From Rhodothermales bacterium (lineage in GTDB: Bacteria > Bacteroidota > Rhodothermia > Rhodothermales > Bin80): DNA of 61,861 nucleotides. Location: NCBI GenBank assembly GCA_028278205.1, contig JANQES010000008.1:1-61861 (forward strand), given 5' to 3'. A program made the translations under genes and the position numbers. Shown here in pieces: positions 7,454-15,643 of the stretch (position 1 is the stretch's first letter; the number at the start of each line of letters is the position of its first letter). The notes below the pieces were generated by a model. The model saw only the letters and a list, made by a program, of their open reading frames with translations. It was not told the origin of the DNA and ran no database searches.

Positions 7454-10105
7454 TCATTCACTCCGCAGCACATCTGCCGGGTTGGCGCCGACGAGTTTGT
7501 ATACCTGGGATCCTATAGCCAGCGCAGCGGTGGCGAAGACAAGTACGTAGGCCAGAACGAAGGGCAGCGGCGTCAGCGGCATGTGGGCGAGGGGAATCTC
7601 GGCACGGACGATGCTCATCAGTATGTTGAGGCCGATGACGCAGAGCGCCGTGGCGATGGCGGCAGCGAGGGCGAGCAGGCCGAGAAAGCCACGATTCACC
7701 AGGAAGGCCAGGTGAGGCACCGAAGCGCCGACGACTTTGCGGATACTGACTTCTTTCATACGCCGCGCAATGTTCTGCGAGGCCAGCCCGAACAAGCCCA
7801 TACATGCGATCAACAGCGCTAGCGCGGCGATATAACTGAACGCCTGGACGACGTTGTTGTACTGCCGGTACGATTGATCAAAAACGGCCTCCTGAAAAAA
7901 CTGTGTCAGGACGGCGTCGGGGAAGAGCCGCGCCCAGGTCGTTTCAACGAAGGCCTCCACCTGATCACCCGCGCCGTCGCGCAAACGCAGAGCCAGATAG
8001 GTAAACGACGGATCGCTTTCGGTAAGAAAGACCGTCGGTTGAGGCCGCGCCAGGAAGAAAAACGTGACATCTTCCACCACCCCGATTACGGTGTACGTGG
8101 TGCTGTCGAGCCGCACCGACCGGCCTACCGCCTCGGTCCATCCTTGCGCCTGCGCGAACCGCTCCGTAACCACCACGGCTTCTGCGGCATCGCTGCTGCG
8201 CGCGGCGTCGAAGAAGCGGCCGGCTCGCAGGCGCAGCCCCATCGTCTGCAAGTAGTTCGGCCCCACCCTGTAGCGCATCACGGTCTGCGTCTCGCCGTCT
8301 GGCTTCTGATGGACGACACGGGCGGACGAGCGCCCGATGTGCTGCACCGCACCGGCCAGGCTAACCACATCCGGGTGCTGCGCCAGAGCATCGCGGAGCA
8401 CCGTATACTGGCTTTGCTCTTGCAGAGCAACGACGAGCGTGCCCTCGGGGTTGTAGCCCCAATCCTGCCGGATCAGGTAGCGGCTGTTCATCGTCAGCAC
8501 CACGCCGAGCATCACCGTGATGAAGGCCAGCACAAACTGAAAGGTCAGAAAAGCCCGCGTGAACCAGGCATTGTCGGCCAGCTTCTGCCGCCCTCGGAAG
8601 ATGCTGCTTGGCTGGAAGGAGGCGACGTAGAGTGCCGGATAGGCCCCCGAAGCCACCCCGACGAAGATCAACAACCCGACCAGGAATACCCACAGCCCGA
8701 GGTTGTCCGCGAACGTCAGGTCGAGTTGAAGGATAAAGATTGAGTTGAACAGCGGGATCAGAAACGCCTCGGCCAGGACGATACCCAGCGCCAACGCCAA
8801 CAGGCACAGCAAGACGTTCTCCGTCATGAACTGTAGGACCAACTGCCGCTTGTTGCCACCGATGACCTTACGCATCCCGATCTCTTTGAGCCGCCGCGCG
8901 GCCGAGCCCAACGCGATGTTGATGTAGTTGAAACACGAGAGCGCCAACATAAACAGCGCCACCGCGATGAAAAAGAACGACAGCGCCGGGTGCGCCGCCT
9001 CGGCGATACGACTGCGCAGGCGGTGCGCATCGGGCGAGGGATTGGCGAAGTTGTCGAAGGCAAACGACTGAATCGGCCAGTCGGGGTCGGCGGCATTTTG
9101 GACCGCCACATAGCGCTCCATCTGCGCCGTGATCGTCTCGATGTCTCCCGGCTCCCTGACCTGCACGAGCAGCCCTGCCGTCATCGTCGCCCAGTCGTCG
9201 AGATCCGTGAGCCCGAAGTCGCGTTGCCGGTCGAAGCGCATTAGAAAGCCAAAGCGAAAGCCGGTATTCGAGGGAAACGCTTCCGTGACACCGCCGACGG
9301 TCACGGCTTCCCGGTATTGATAGCCAAACGTCAGCACCAGCGTCTCGCCGACCGGGTTTGCCTCCCCGAAGTATTTCGTGGCGACGGCATCGCTGAGGAT
9401 GATCGCGTTAGGATCCGCCAGCGCGTCAGGCGATCCATACTTGAGCGGAAACGTAAGCATATCGAAAAAGCCTACGTCCACGAACGTGATCAACTCGTCG
9501 AACGCCTGATCGTCGTGCTGCACCGTCGCCGAATTCCAGTTGACGCGTACGGTGCGCTCTACCTGCGGGAAATCAGCGGCCATGGCCGGACCTAGCGGCA
9601 GGGGCACACGGCCCCACGTTTCTACCTGGTACTCGCGCTCGACGTCGTGCTGGGCCAGGAAGAGGCGGTCGCCGTGTTCGTGGTAGCTGTCCATCGAATG
9701 CCACGTCGCCAGGAAGACATAGACAACTACGCAGCACGCCAGCGCAATCGACAGGCCCACGATGTTGATCACCGACGGCACCTTGTTGCGTAGCAAGGTG
9801 CGGTACGCGAGCTTGACGTAGTTCATCAACATCGCCTGCCATGCGCCCAGCTCATGCAACACCATGCCCTGACGCCGCACCTTTTGCCAGTACACTTTGT
9901 CGTACTCGTCTTCGGCATCCAGGAGGCCGCCCATTTCGGCTACGGCTTCGCGGAACGCGGCCTTCGGCGTTTCGCCTGCCGCCATGAGGTCGGCCATCTG
10001 ATCCCGCAGATGCCGCTCCATCTCATCGAGATCCGCCGGGCTAACGGTGCGTGTATAGGTAAACTGACGCCGCCACGAGGCAAGCGCTTTTTCCAGGTCA
10101 AACAT
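7454..10105 (-). CDS. FtsX/MacB-type ABC permease with N-terminal prefix domain
   Basis: This 883-residue inner-membrane protein starts with a soluble permease-prefix domain (MFDLEKALASWRRQFTYT ... AEMGGLLDAEDEYDKVYWQ). Two MacB/FtsX units follow. The first has a TM segment near NKVPSVINIVGLSIALACC, then a periplasmic core, then three TM helices with RRLKEIGMRKVIGG. The second repeats this pattern, with RRMKEVSIRKVVGA before the last helices. It is the ADOP-like duplicated permease found beside PadR regulators. No ATPase gene is nearby, so a distant or shared ATPase is inferred. The start was moved to 10105 (MFDLEK) because the extra 34 residues of the longer frame are unlike the family and run into padR. 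It follows padR by 41 bases, an operon. Confidence 0.85.
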   Translation of the reverse strand: MFDLEKALASWRRQFTYTRTVSPADLDEMERHLRDQMADLMAAGETPKAAFREAVAEMGGLLDAEDEYDKVYWQKVRRQGMVLHELGAWQAMLMNYVKLAYRTLLRNKVPSVINIVGLSIALACCVVVYVFLATWHSMDSYHEHGDRLFLAQHDVEREYQVETWGRVPLPLGPAMAADFPQVERTVRVNWNSATVQHDDQAFDELITFVDVGFFDMLTFPLKYGSPDALADPNAIILSDAVATKYFGEANPVGETLVLTFGYQYREAVTVGGVTEAFPSNTGFRFGFLMRFDRQRDFGLTDLDDWATMTAGLLVQVREPGDIETITAQMERYVAVQNAADPDWPIQSFAFDNFANPSPDAHRLRSRIAEAAHPALSFFFIAVALFMLALSCFNYINIALGSAARRLKEIGMRKVIGGNKRQLVLQFMTENVLLCLLALALGIVLAEAFLIPLFNSIFILQLDLTFADNLGLWVFLVGLLIFVGVASGAYPALYVASFQPSSIFRGRQKLADNAWFTRAFLTFQFVLAFITVMLGVVLTMNSRYLIRQDWGYNPEGTLVVALQEQSQYTVLRDALAQHPDVVSLAGAVQHIGRSSARVVHQKPDGETQTVMRYRVGPNYLQTMGLRLRAGRFFDAARSSDAAEAVVVTERFAQAQGWTEAVGRSVRLDSTTYTVIGVVEDVTFFFLARPQPTVFLTESDPSFTYLALRLRDGAGDQVEAFVETTWARLFPDAVLTQFFQEAVFDQSYRQYNNVVQAFSYIAALALLIACMGLFGLASQNIARRMKEVSIRKVVGASVPHLAFLVNRGFLGLLALAAAIATALCVIGLNILMSIVRAEIPLAHMPLTPLPFVLAYVLVFATAALAIGSQVYKLVGANPADVLRSE

Positions 10106-10146
10106 GGCGTTTGGGGCAGTTTTTTGATCTTTGATGCCGTGGTCGG

Positions 10147-10485
10147 TTACCCCATCGCAAGCTCCGGCCCCCAGAGTTGGGCGAAGATAGCGTTCATCGA
10201 AAGCCACTCTTTCTTCGTAGCAGCAAGGGCCGCGTGGCCTTTCGGCGTGAGGCGATAGTACTTGCGGTCGGGGCCGCTGTCCGAAGCTTGCCAGAACGCC
10301 TCGACGAGGCCGTTGCCTTCGAGGCGATGAAGCAGCGGGTAGAGCTTGCTGTTCGACCAGCGGATCCGGTCGTTCGAGAGTTGGCGAGCACGCTTGATGA
10401 TCTGGTAGCCGTACTTCGGCCCATCAGCCAGAAGCGAGAGCATCAGCGGTTCGAGCGAAGCCGCCAGGAGACGTTTGGAAAACAT
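10147..10485 (-). CDS. PadR family transcriptional regulator
   Basis: This 112-residue winged-helix regulator of the PadR type has the block LEPLMLSLLADGPKYGYQII, wing residues LYPLLHRLEGNGLVEAFW, and the characteristic RKYYRLTPKGHAAL. The start at 10485 (MFSKRLL) fits the family length; a start at 10506 adds seven residues. It is transcribed just ahead of an FtsX permease, as such regulators usually are, and probably represses the pair until an inducer is bound. A three-half-site inverted repeat (TAGGTC/GACCTA) at 10511-10540 sits immediately upstream and is its likely operator. Confidence 0.9.
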   Translation of the reverse strand: MFSKRLLAASLEPLMLSLLADGPKYGYQIIKRARQLSNDRIRWSNSKLYPLLHRLEGNGLVEAFWQASDSGPDRKYYRLTPKGHAALAATKKEWLSMNAIFAQLWGPELAMG

Positions 10486-10510
10486 AAGATGGTCGCTAAA
10501 GCCCAAAAGG

Positions 10511-10540
10511 CTAGGTCTGTTTTTGACCTAGTAGTAGGTC
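10511..10540. promoter_or_regulatory. Candidate PadR operator
   Basis: CTAGGTC (10511-10517) and GACCTAG (10525-10531) form a perfect 7-bp inverted repeat with a 7-base spacer. A further TAGGTC at 10535-10540 makes a second inverted pair with GACCTA. The site lies 26-55 bases in front of the padR start, where an autorepressor would bind. The assignment rests on position and symmetry only. Confidence 0.5.
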
Positions 10541-10777
10541 CAGTTACGACATAGCAGGCCGATGGTTACGTCAGGGATAAAAAAGCCAGAGCGCGAACCT
10601 GTTCGCCCCTACGCTGCTCGCGCTCGATGCTTGCATCGTTTTGCCTTGCCTGATGATTAAAAAGCCTCGATGAACTTAGATGGAAGAACCTCCTCAGCCC
10701 ACGCACTCCCTAGCTATCAAACACTCGTGGTTTGTACATGATAAAGAAGTCTTTCAGTACCAGACCTCGTTGTTGCC
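10541..10777. other. Intergenic region between divergent padR and lipoprotein genes
   Basis: No gene was recognised here. Bases 10597-10617 (GAACCTGTTCGCCCCTACG) resemble an arm of the CCTGTT/GCCCCTACG palindrome family at 58922-59125. The rest is AT-richer and should hold the promoter of the lipoprotein gene, but no clear -33/-7 pair was identified. Confidence 0.5.
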
Positions 10778-11392
10778 ATGAAAAGGTCTATCGCGCTACT
10801 TATCTCGATGCTTTGCTTCGCGCTCGCAGCTTGCGACGCCCAGCACGTCGAGACTGATACCGATGCCTGCCCGGCACAACCGGCTGACGGTGAATCGGAT
10901 TATTTCCCACTGGAAGTAGGACAGACCAGAACTTTTGACTATGCATTTCTGGTATTCTCGCCCCACACAACACGCACCAACGGCGAGATCACGTGGCGCG
11001 TCGTCTCGGCGGAGGCGTGTGCGTATGGCGTCCAAACCTTCCTGGTCGAAGAAACGCTGACGGCGCTGCGCCGCGAAACCTACCTCTCCGACTTCGATTC
11101 GACTTATCAAGAAAACCGTATCCGACACCTCACCTTCGCCGTTGACGACAGCCTGATCTTCCCCGGCCCTTATTTCGACGAAGGCTTACCGCGCTTTCAC
11201 CCCTCCACCGCCCCGAACACGCTGCTTTTCTACGCAGACGACCCGCATTCGATTTATGGCTTCGATAACAACCACGGCTGGCGCGCCAGCGTGCAGCTCG
11301 TGCGCAACAAAGGCCTGGTCTCACGCTCGTTCTTCTACCACGGCGGGGTGCAGTTTGACGTGTATGAGGACATCGTTTTAAAGGAAGAGTGA
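10778..11392 (+). CDS. Hypothetical lipoprotein
   Basis: This 204-residue protein begins with a lipoprotein signal: MKRSIALL, then a hydrophobic stretch, then lipobox FALAAC with the lipidated Cys at residue 19. The mature part is polar, with the opening DYFPLEVGQTRTFDY, a pattern seen in secreted beta-rich proteins of this phylum. No catalytic motif is visible and no family was recognised. It stands alone between two PadR/FtsX modules transcribed away from it on the left and in the same direction on the right. A link to those exporters is possible but unproven. Confidence 0.7.
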   Translation: MKRSIALLISMLCFALAACDAQHVETDTDACPAQPADGESDYFPLEVGQTRTFDYAFLVFSPHTTRTNGEITWRVVSAEACAYGVQTFLVEETLTALRRETYLSDFDSTYQENRIRHLTFAVDDSLIFPGPYFDEGLPRFHPSTAPNTLLFYADDPHSIYGFDNNHGWRASVQLVRNKGLVSRSFFYHGGVQFDVYEDIVLKEE

Positions 11393-11517
11393 TTGGTAGT
11401 TTTTTCGTTTCGGGTTTCTCGTTTCTCGTTGGGAACACTTGGCGCTATCCCTCTACAACCAGAATCATTTGTTTTATACTTTGAAACAAATTATCAACTC
11501 ATCCGAAAACAAGCGCT
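11393..11517. other. Short intergenic with TTTCG/TTCTCG repeats
   Basis: Bases 11402-11436 are a run of TTTTCGTTTCGGGTTTCTCG-like words, comparable to one arm of the other palindromic families, but no complementary arm was found. An AT-rich stretch at 11466-11510 probably contains the padR promoter. Confidence 0.4.
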
Positions 11518-11832
11518 ATGTTGACGCGCATGGAAGAACTACTGCTCCTCGCCGTCTGGCGTTTGCAAGACGACGCCTACGGCCTGGCGATCCGCCGGCT
11601 CATTTCGGATCTATTGGGGAAGACCGTCTCGGTCGGGGCGGTCTACATCCCCCTGGAACGGCTGGCGCGTAAAGGCCTGCTCGATAGTTGGGAAAGCCAA
11701 CCCACGGCCCGGCGCGGGGGCCGGCGCAAACGGTTCTACAAGCTCTCGCCCACGGGCCTGGCTGCGCTCAACACGGTCAAGCAACTTCACGACGCCGCCT
11801 GGTCCGGGTTGCCGGATCTGGCGTTTGGGTAG
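11518..11832 (+). CDS. PadR family transcriptional regulator
   Basis: This 104-residue PadR-type winged-helix protein has the helix LLLLAVWRLQDDAYGLAIRR, the wing VYIPLERLARKGLLDSWE and the RKRFYKLSPTGLAAL segment. It is shorter and clearly different from the PadR at 10147-10485, belonging to the subgroup that precedes FtsX permeases with the second type of prefix domain. The permease gene starts 154 bases downstream, past a palindromic repeat, so co-transcription is likely. Regulation of that permease is inferred from the general PadR/permease pairing. Confidence 0.88.
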   Translation: MLTRMEELLLLAVWRLQDDAYGLAIRRLISDLLGKTVSVGAVYIPLERLARKGLLDSWESQPTARRGGRRKRFYKLSPTGLAALNTVKQLHDAAWSGLPDLAFG

Positions 11833-11898
11833 TGCTGCTTCCGATGGCCTGTGCTGTACACGATACGCCGTGCTTCCCTCCACGAAATGCTTGTTTCA

Positions 11899-11975
11899 GT
11901 GTTATAGTGTTTGGGTGTTTTAGTGTTTGCGTTCACTTTCCTAAAACACCATAACACTAAAACACCATAACACCT
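11899..11975. repeat. Palindromic repeat, GTGTTTTGGTGTTTT family, copy 2
   Basis: Arms at 11899-11929 and 11941-11975 are complementary and composed of the same TGTTATAGTG/TTTTAGTG words as copy 1 at 2490-2574. It lies between a padR gene and its permease and ends 11 bases before the permease ATG, so it is probably transcribed as a hairpin in the 5' leader. Confidence 0.85.
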
Positions 11976-11986
11976 AGAACCACCTC

Positions 11987-14635
11987 ATGCCGAATCCCGC
12001 GCATCGCCCGCCTCGATGGGCGCAGTGGCTTTTCGAGAAGCTGCTCGCGCCGGAGTACGACGCCGTCCTCGGCGATCTCGAAGAGGATTTCCACGACCGG
12101 GCCGACTACTACGGATGGCGTCGTGCTGCCTTTCGCTATTGCCTCGACGGCTTCCGCGCGGCGCCGGCATTGGCCCTTCACGCCTTGCTCTGGCATCACA
12201 TCATGCTGAAGAACTACCTCGTCATCGCCGCGCGCAATTTGCGCAAGTACAAGGGTTTCACCGCCATCAACGTGCTGGGGCTGGCCGTGAGTATGTCGGT
12301 GTGCCTGCTGATCATCGCGTTGATCCGCGACCAGCGGAGCTACGACACGTTTCATACCCATGCCGACCGCATCTACCGCGTGACGTCGGAGGTCGAGGCT
12401 CCTTACGGGCGGTTTCACATGGCGACCTCGCCAGGGCCGGTGGCGGCGGCGCTGATGGCCCAACAGCCGGGCATCGAAAAAGCCCTGCGGCTCAGAAAAA
12501 TGGGCGGGCATGCGACCTTCGGCGACAAGACCTTCGACGTCACCGGCCTCTACGCCGAACCGGTGTTCTTCGACCTCTTTGACTTCGACCTGGCACGCGG
12601 CAACGAACGCACGGCGCTGGACGCTCCTTATTCACTGATCCTCACCGAAGAGACCGCTCGAATGTTCTTCGGCGAGGCCGATCCGCTGGGGCAGGTGATG
12701 CACCGCGAGGGCGTCGGCGATTTTACGGTGACGGGGGTTCTGGAAGACGGGCCGTATAAGACACACATTCAGATTGAGGCGCTGGCCTCGTTTGCCACGG
12801 TCGAGGCGCGACAGGCTGCCGGGGTCTCGCTCAACCTCGACAACTGGAACATCGCCAGCGCGTTCTACACCTACCTGCTGCTGGCCGAAGATACCGCGCC
12901 CGCCGACATCGCGGCGCTGGCCGCCGATCTCGCCGTACGCAACCACACCGACGAGAACACGTCCATCCCCGCCCTCGATCTGCAAGCGTTGACGAACATC
13001 AACCTGGGGCCGGATCTCTCAAATCAGATCAGCGGGATGATGCCATCGACGAATGCTTACATGCTCTCGTTCTTCGGGCTGATCTTGATCCTGATCGCGG
13101 TCTTCAACTACATCAGCCTGTCGGTGGCGCGATCGTTGAAGCGGGCGCGGGAGATCGGCATTCGCAAGGTCGTCGGGGCGTACCGGGGGCAGATCATCCG
13201 CCAGTTTTTGAGTGAGGCTGTGATCGTGGCGCTGCTGGCGCTGGTCTTCGCCGTGGTGTTGCTTTTCTGGCTGATGCCGGGCTTCAACAGCCTGCACGCT
13301 ATCCAAAACGATCTGGACATGGGCCGGGTGTCGATCAACCTGGCACGCGACGCAGGGCTTTTTCTGCTCTTTGTCGGGTTTGCCGTGGGCGTCGGCATCC
13401 TCGCCGGGGTGTATCCGGCGTTCAAGATGTCTTCGTACGTACCCACGCGGGTGCTCAAAGGCCTGACGCAGGTTCAAGGTTTCTCCGGCCTGACGATGCG
13501 GAAAATGCTGATCGTCTTCCAGTTCAGCCTGTCCATCATCGCCGTCATCACGACGATGGTGATCTACCGGCAGTTCTCGTTTCTGATGCAATCCGATTAT
13601 GGATTCGGCGAGGCGCAGGTGATCAACGTAGAACTGCAAGGCGTCGAATACGAGACGTTGCGCAACGAGTTGATGCGCCATCCCGGCGTCGTCAGCGTCG
13701 CCGCCACGTCGAGCCCTCCGTCCTCCGGGTCGAAAACCTCAACGGACATCCAGGCTGAAGGGATGGACGAGCCGATCCTCATCCAGTTTTATTCCATCGA
13801 CGAGCATTTCCTGGATCAATACCAGCTCGGCCTGGTGGCCGGGCGCGACTTTTCCGAAGCCTTTTCGACAGGCGACAACGAGGCGATCCTGGTGACCGAG
13901 AAAGCCATTCCCGCACTCGGCCTGGGGTCGTCACACGAGGCCGTCGGCCAAACCGTCATGTTCGACACTTTCCCTGAGGTCCAGAGGGCGACGATCATCG
14001 GCGTGGTAGACGATTTCTATGCGCAGGGGTATGAAAAGGGCTACAAGCCCGTCGTTTTGCGGTATCTGCCCGAGGACTATGAATTCGCCGTCGTCCGCAT
14101 CCGCCCGGGCGATCCCCGCCTTCGCGGGGACAGGCTATCGGGCACGCTGGCGCACCTCGAAGCCACCTGGAAAACCCTCGCGCCGACCATAACGCTGAGC
14201 TACGGCTTCTACGAAGACCAGCTTTTGCAACGCTACGTCTTCCTCCAGGATATGCTCAAGATCTTCGGGTTGCTGGCCGGTTTCATCATTTTCATCGCCT
14301 GCCTGGGGCTGCTGGGGATGGCCAGCTACACCGCCGAGACGCGCACCAAAGAGGTAGGCATCCGCAAAGTGATGGGCGCCGACGTGAAGAGCGTCGTGGC
14401 CCTGCTCTCGGGCGATTACGTCCGCCTGCTCATCGTCGCTACGGTGATTGCGCTTCCGCTGGCGTGGCTGCTCAACAACACCCTGCTGCAAAGCTTCGCC
14501 AACCGGGTAGACCTGGGCGTGTGGGTCTTCGCCGCTGGCCTCGTGCCCATCCTGATGCTGGCGCTGCTGACCATCGGCTCGCAAACCATCCGAGCCGCCC
14601 TGGCCAATCCCGTCGATACGCTGCGGCACGAATAA
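11987..14635 (+). CDS. FtsX/MacB-type ABC permease with type-2 prefix domain
   Basis: This 882-residue inner-membrane protein begins with a prefix domain of the type RPPRWAQWLFEKLLAPE ... LGDLEEDFHDRA, then a TM segment after KGFTAINVLGLAVSMSV. Two FtsX units follow, with the cytoplasmic loops LKRAREIGIRKVVGAYRG and TRTKEVGIRKVMGADVKS before their terminal helices. Length and order match the duplicated ADOP-like permeases regulated by PadR proteins. As with the partner module at 7454-10105, no ATP-binding subunit is encoded nearby. The substrate cannot be told from sequence. The stop is followed at once by a CCGCAGATGGGCGCGG repeat region. Confidence 0.87.
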   Translation: MPNPAHRPPRWAQWLFEKLLAPEYDAVLGDLEEDFHDRADYYGWRRAAFRYCLDGFRAAPALALHALLWHHIMLKNYLVIAARNLRKYKGFTAINVLGLAVSMSVCLLIIALIRDQRSYDTFHTHADRIYRVTSEVEAPYGRFHMATSPGPVAAALMAQQPGIEKALRLRKMGGHATFGDKTFDVTGLYAEPVFFDLFDFDLARGNERTALDAPYSLILTEETARMFFGEADPLGQVMHREGVGDFTVTGVLEDGPYKTHIQIEALASFATVEARQAAGVSLNLDNWNIASAFYTYLLLAEDTAPADIAALAADLAVRNHTDENTSIPALDLQALTNINLGPDLSNQISGMMPSTNAYMLSFFGLILILIAVFNYISLSVARSLKRAREIGIRKVVGAYRGQIIRQFLSEAVIVALLALVFAVVLLFWLMPGFNSLHAIQNDLDMGRVSINLARDAGLFLLFVGFAVGVGILAGVYPAFKMSSYVPTRVLKGLTQVQGFSGLTMRKMLIVFQFSLSIIAVITTMVIYRQFSFLMQSDYGFGEAQVINVELQGVEYETLRNELMRHPGVVSVAATSSPPSSGSKTSTDIQAEGMDEPILIQFYSIDEHFLDQYQLGLVAGRDFSEAFSTGDNEAILVTEKAIPALGLGSSHEAVGQTVMFDTFPEVQRATIIGVVDDFYAQGYEKGYKPVVLRYLPEDYEFAVVRIRPGDPRLRGDRLSGTLAHLEATWKTLAPTITLSYGFYEDQLLQRYVFLQDMLKIFGLLAGFIIFIACLGLLGMASYTAETRTKEVGIRKVMGADVKSVVALLSGDYVRLLIVATVIALPLAWLLNNTLLQSFANRVDLGVWVFAAGLVPILMLALLTIGSQTIRAALANPVDTLRHE

Positions 14636-14895
14636 GTGCAACCGCAGATGGGCGCGGATGGGCGCAGATGGACGCGGATAAGTGCAACCGCAGATGGGCG
14701 CGGATAAACGCGGATGGACAAGGATGGGCGTGGATGGACAAGGATGGTGCAAATGGAACAGCGTTCTGTGTCAATCATATGCGTCTAACCGCGTTCATCT
14801 GTGGCTGCCAAGATGGAGTGGGATGGATGCGGATAAGGCAGCGTTTTGCACGGATCATCCGCGTTTATCCGCGTTCATCTGCGGTTGCAAGAAAC
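14636..14895. repeat. CCGCAGATGAACGCGGAT-type repeat array
   Basis: The left part (14639-14750) consists of tandem variants of the words GCAGATGGGCGCGG and ATAAACGCGGATGG. The right part (14773-14890) carries the inverse words CCGCGTTCATCTG and ATCCGCGTTTATCCGCG, so the array can fold into a long imperfect hairpin. It lies between the permease and the acyl-carrier-like gene. A related single arm is at 15605-15643, on the other side of that gene. Confidence 0.85.
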
Positions 14896-14902
14896 CCGAC
14901 CA

Positions 14903-15601
14903 ATGGGACTCGACGGCGTAGAACTTTTGATGGCGGTTGAAGAAACCTTCGACATCTCGATTGCCGATGAGGAAGCCGCAACGGTTATTACCGTCGGCGA
15001 TCTTCAATCGCTCGTCTTGAGCAAGGTCGAGGCGGTGGCGAACGCGCCGTGCCTGACGGCGCACGTCTTCTATCGGATGCGGCGGGCGCTGATGGAGTTG
15101 TACGAGGTCCCGCGTATGGAACTGGCGCCTGCCCTGCCCCTCACGCCGTTGATCCCGATGGAGCATCGCCGGGCGCACTGGGACAGCCTGGGCGGTTCCA
15201 TGAATCTGACGTTGCCGGCCCTGCGTCGCCCACGCGCGCTCGTGTGGGCCATCAACCTGAGCCTCCTCTTCTTCATGATAAGCGCCTTTTTGGCGGGGCA
15301 ATTTGGCGCGCTGTCTTTGTGGATGACGCTAGCGTTTCTGGTTGCGGGAGCGGTCCTGTGGTGGCTGGCCTATCGCGTCACGCGCCCCTTCGCCGTGCAT
15401 TTCCCGAACCTGCGCACGCTGGGCGATCTCGCCCGTGCCACCCTCCACAACAACACCTCGACGCTGGCTGCAACGCGCCAGACGTGGTCGGCGCCCCTCG
15501 TCTGGGAAGTGCTGTGCGGGCTGATCATCGAGAAAATAGGCGTTGATTTCGATGAGATCACACCGGACGCCCGGATCGTTGATGATCTTGGAATTGAGTG
15601 A
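14903..15601 (+). CDS. Circularly permuted acyl-carrier-like membrane protein
   Basis: This 232-residue protein opens with the second half of an acyl carrier protein fold (MGLDGVELLMAVEETF ... VITVGDLQSLV) and ends with the first half (LIIEKIGVDFDEITPDAR, then IVDDLGIE at the terminus). Joined tail to head, these give one complete carrier domain. Between them lie two TM helices (WAINLSLLFFMISAFLAG and MTLAFLVAGAVLWWLAY). The Ser that would carry phosphopantetheine (usually LD-S) is replaced by Gly in GLDGVEL. A family of this shape, annotated loosely as acyl carrier protein, exists in Bacteroidota. The start at 14903 was chosen because upstream codons lie in the repeat. The role is unknown; it may be a structural or regulatory carrier mimic. 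Confidence 0.65.
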   Translation: MGLDGVELLMAVEETFDISIADEEAATVITVGDLQSLVLSKVEAVANAPCLTAHVFYRMRRALMELYEVPRMELAPALPLTPLIPMEHRRAHWDSLGGSMNLTLPALRRPRALVWAINLSLLFFMISAFLAGQFGALSLWMTLAFLVAGAVLWWLAYRVTRPFAVHFPNLRTLGDLARATLHNNTSTLAATRQTWSAPLVWEVLCGLIIEKIGVDFDEITPDARIVDDLGIE

Positions 15602-15604
15602 TAT

Positions 15605-15643
15605 CAAATCATCCGCGTTTATCCGCGTTCATCTGCGGTTACA
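15605..15643. repeat. CCGCAGATGAACGCGGAT-type repeat arm that ends the YhhN gene
   Basis: Bases 15605-15643 (words ATCCGCGTTTATCCGCG and TTCATCTGCGGTTAC) match the right arm of the array at 14773-14890. Read on the minus strand, the repeat supplies the last codons and the TAA stop of the YhhN-family gene (TADERG then stop). Confidence 0.8.

Noticed and set aside
7454..7822. Complete PIN toxin gene downstream of the orphan antitoxin
   Set aside because: The plus-strand frame has no PIN motif; the sequence is the C-terminal part of the minus-strand permease.
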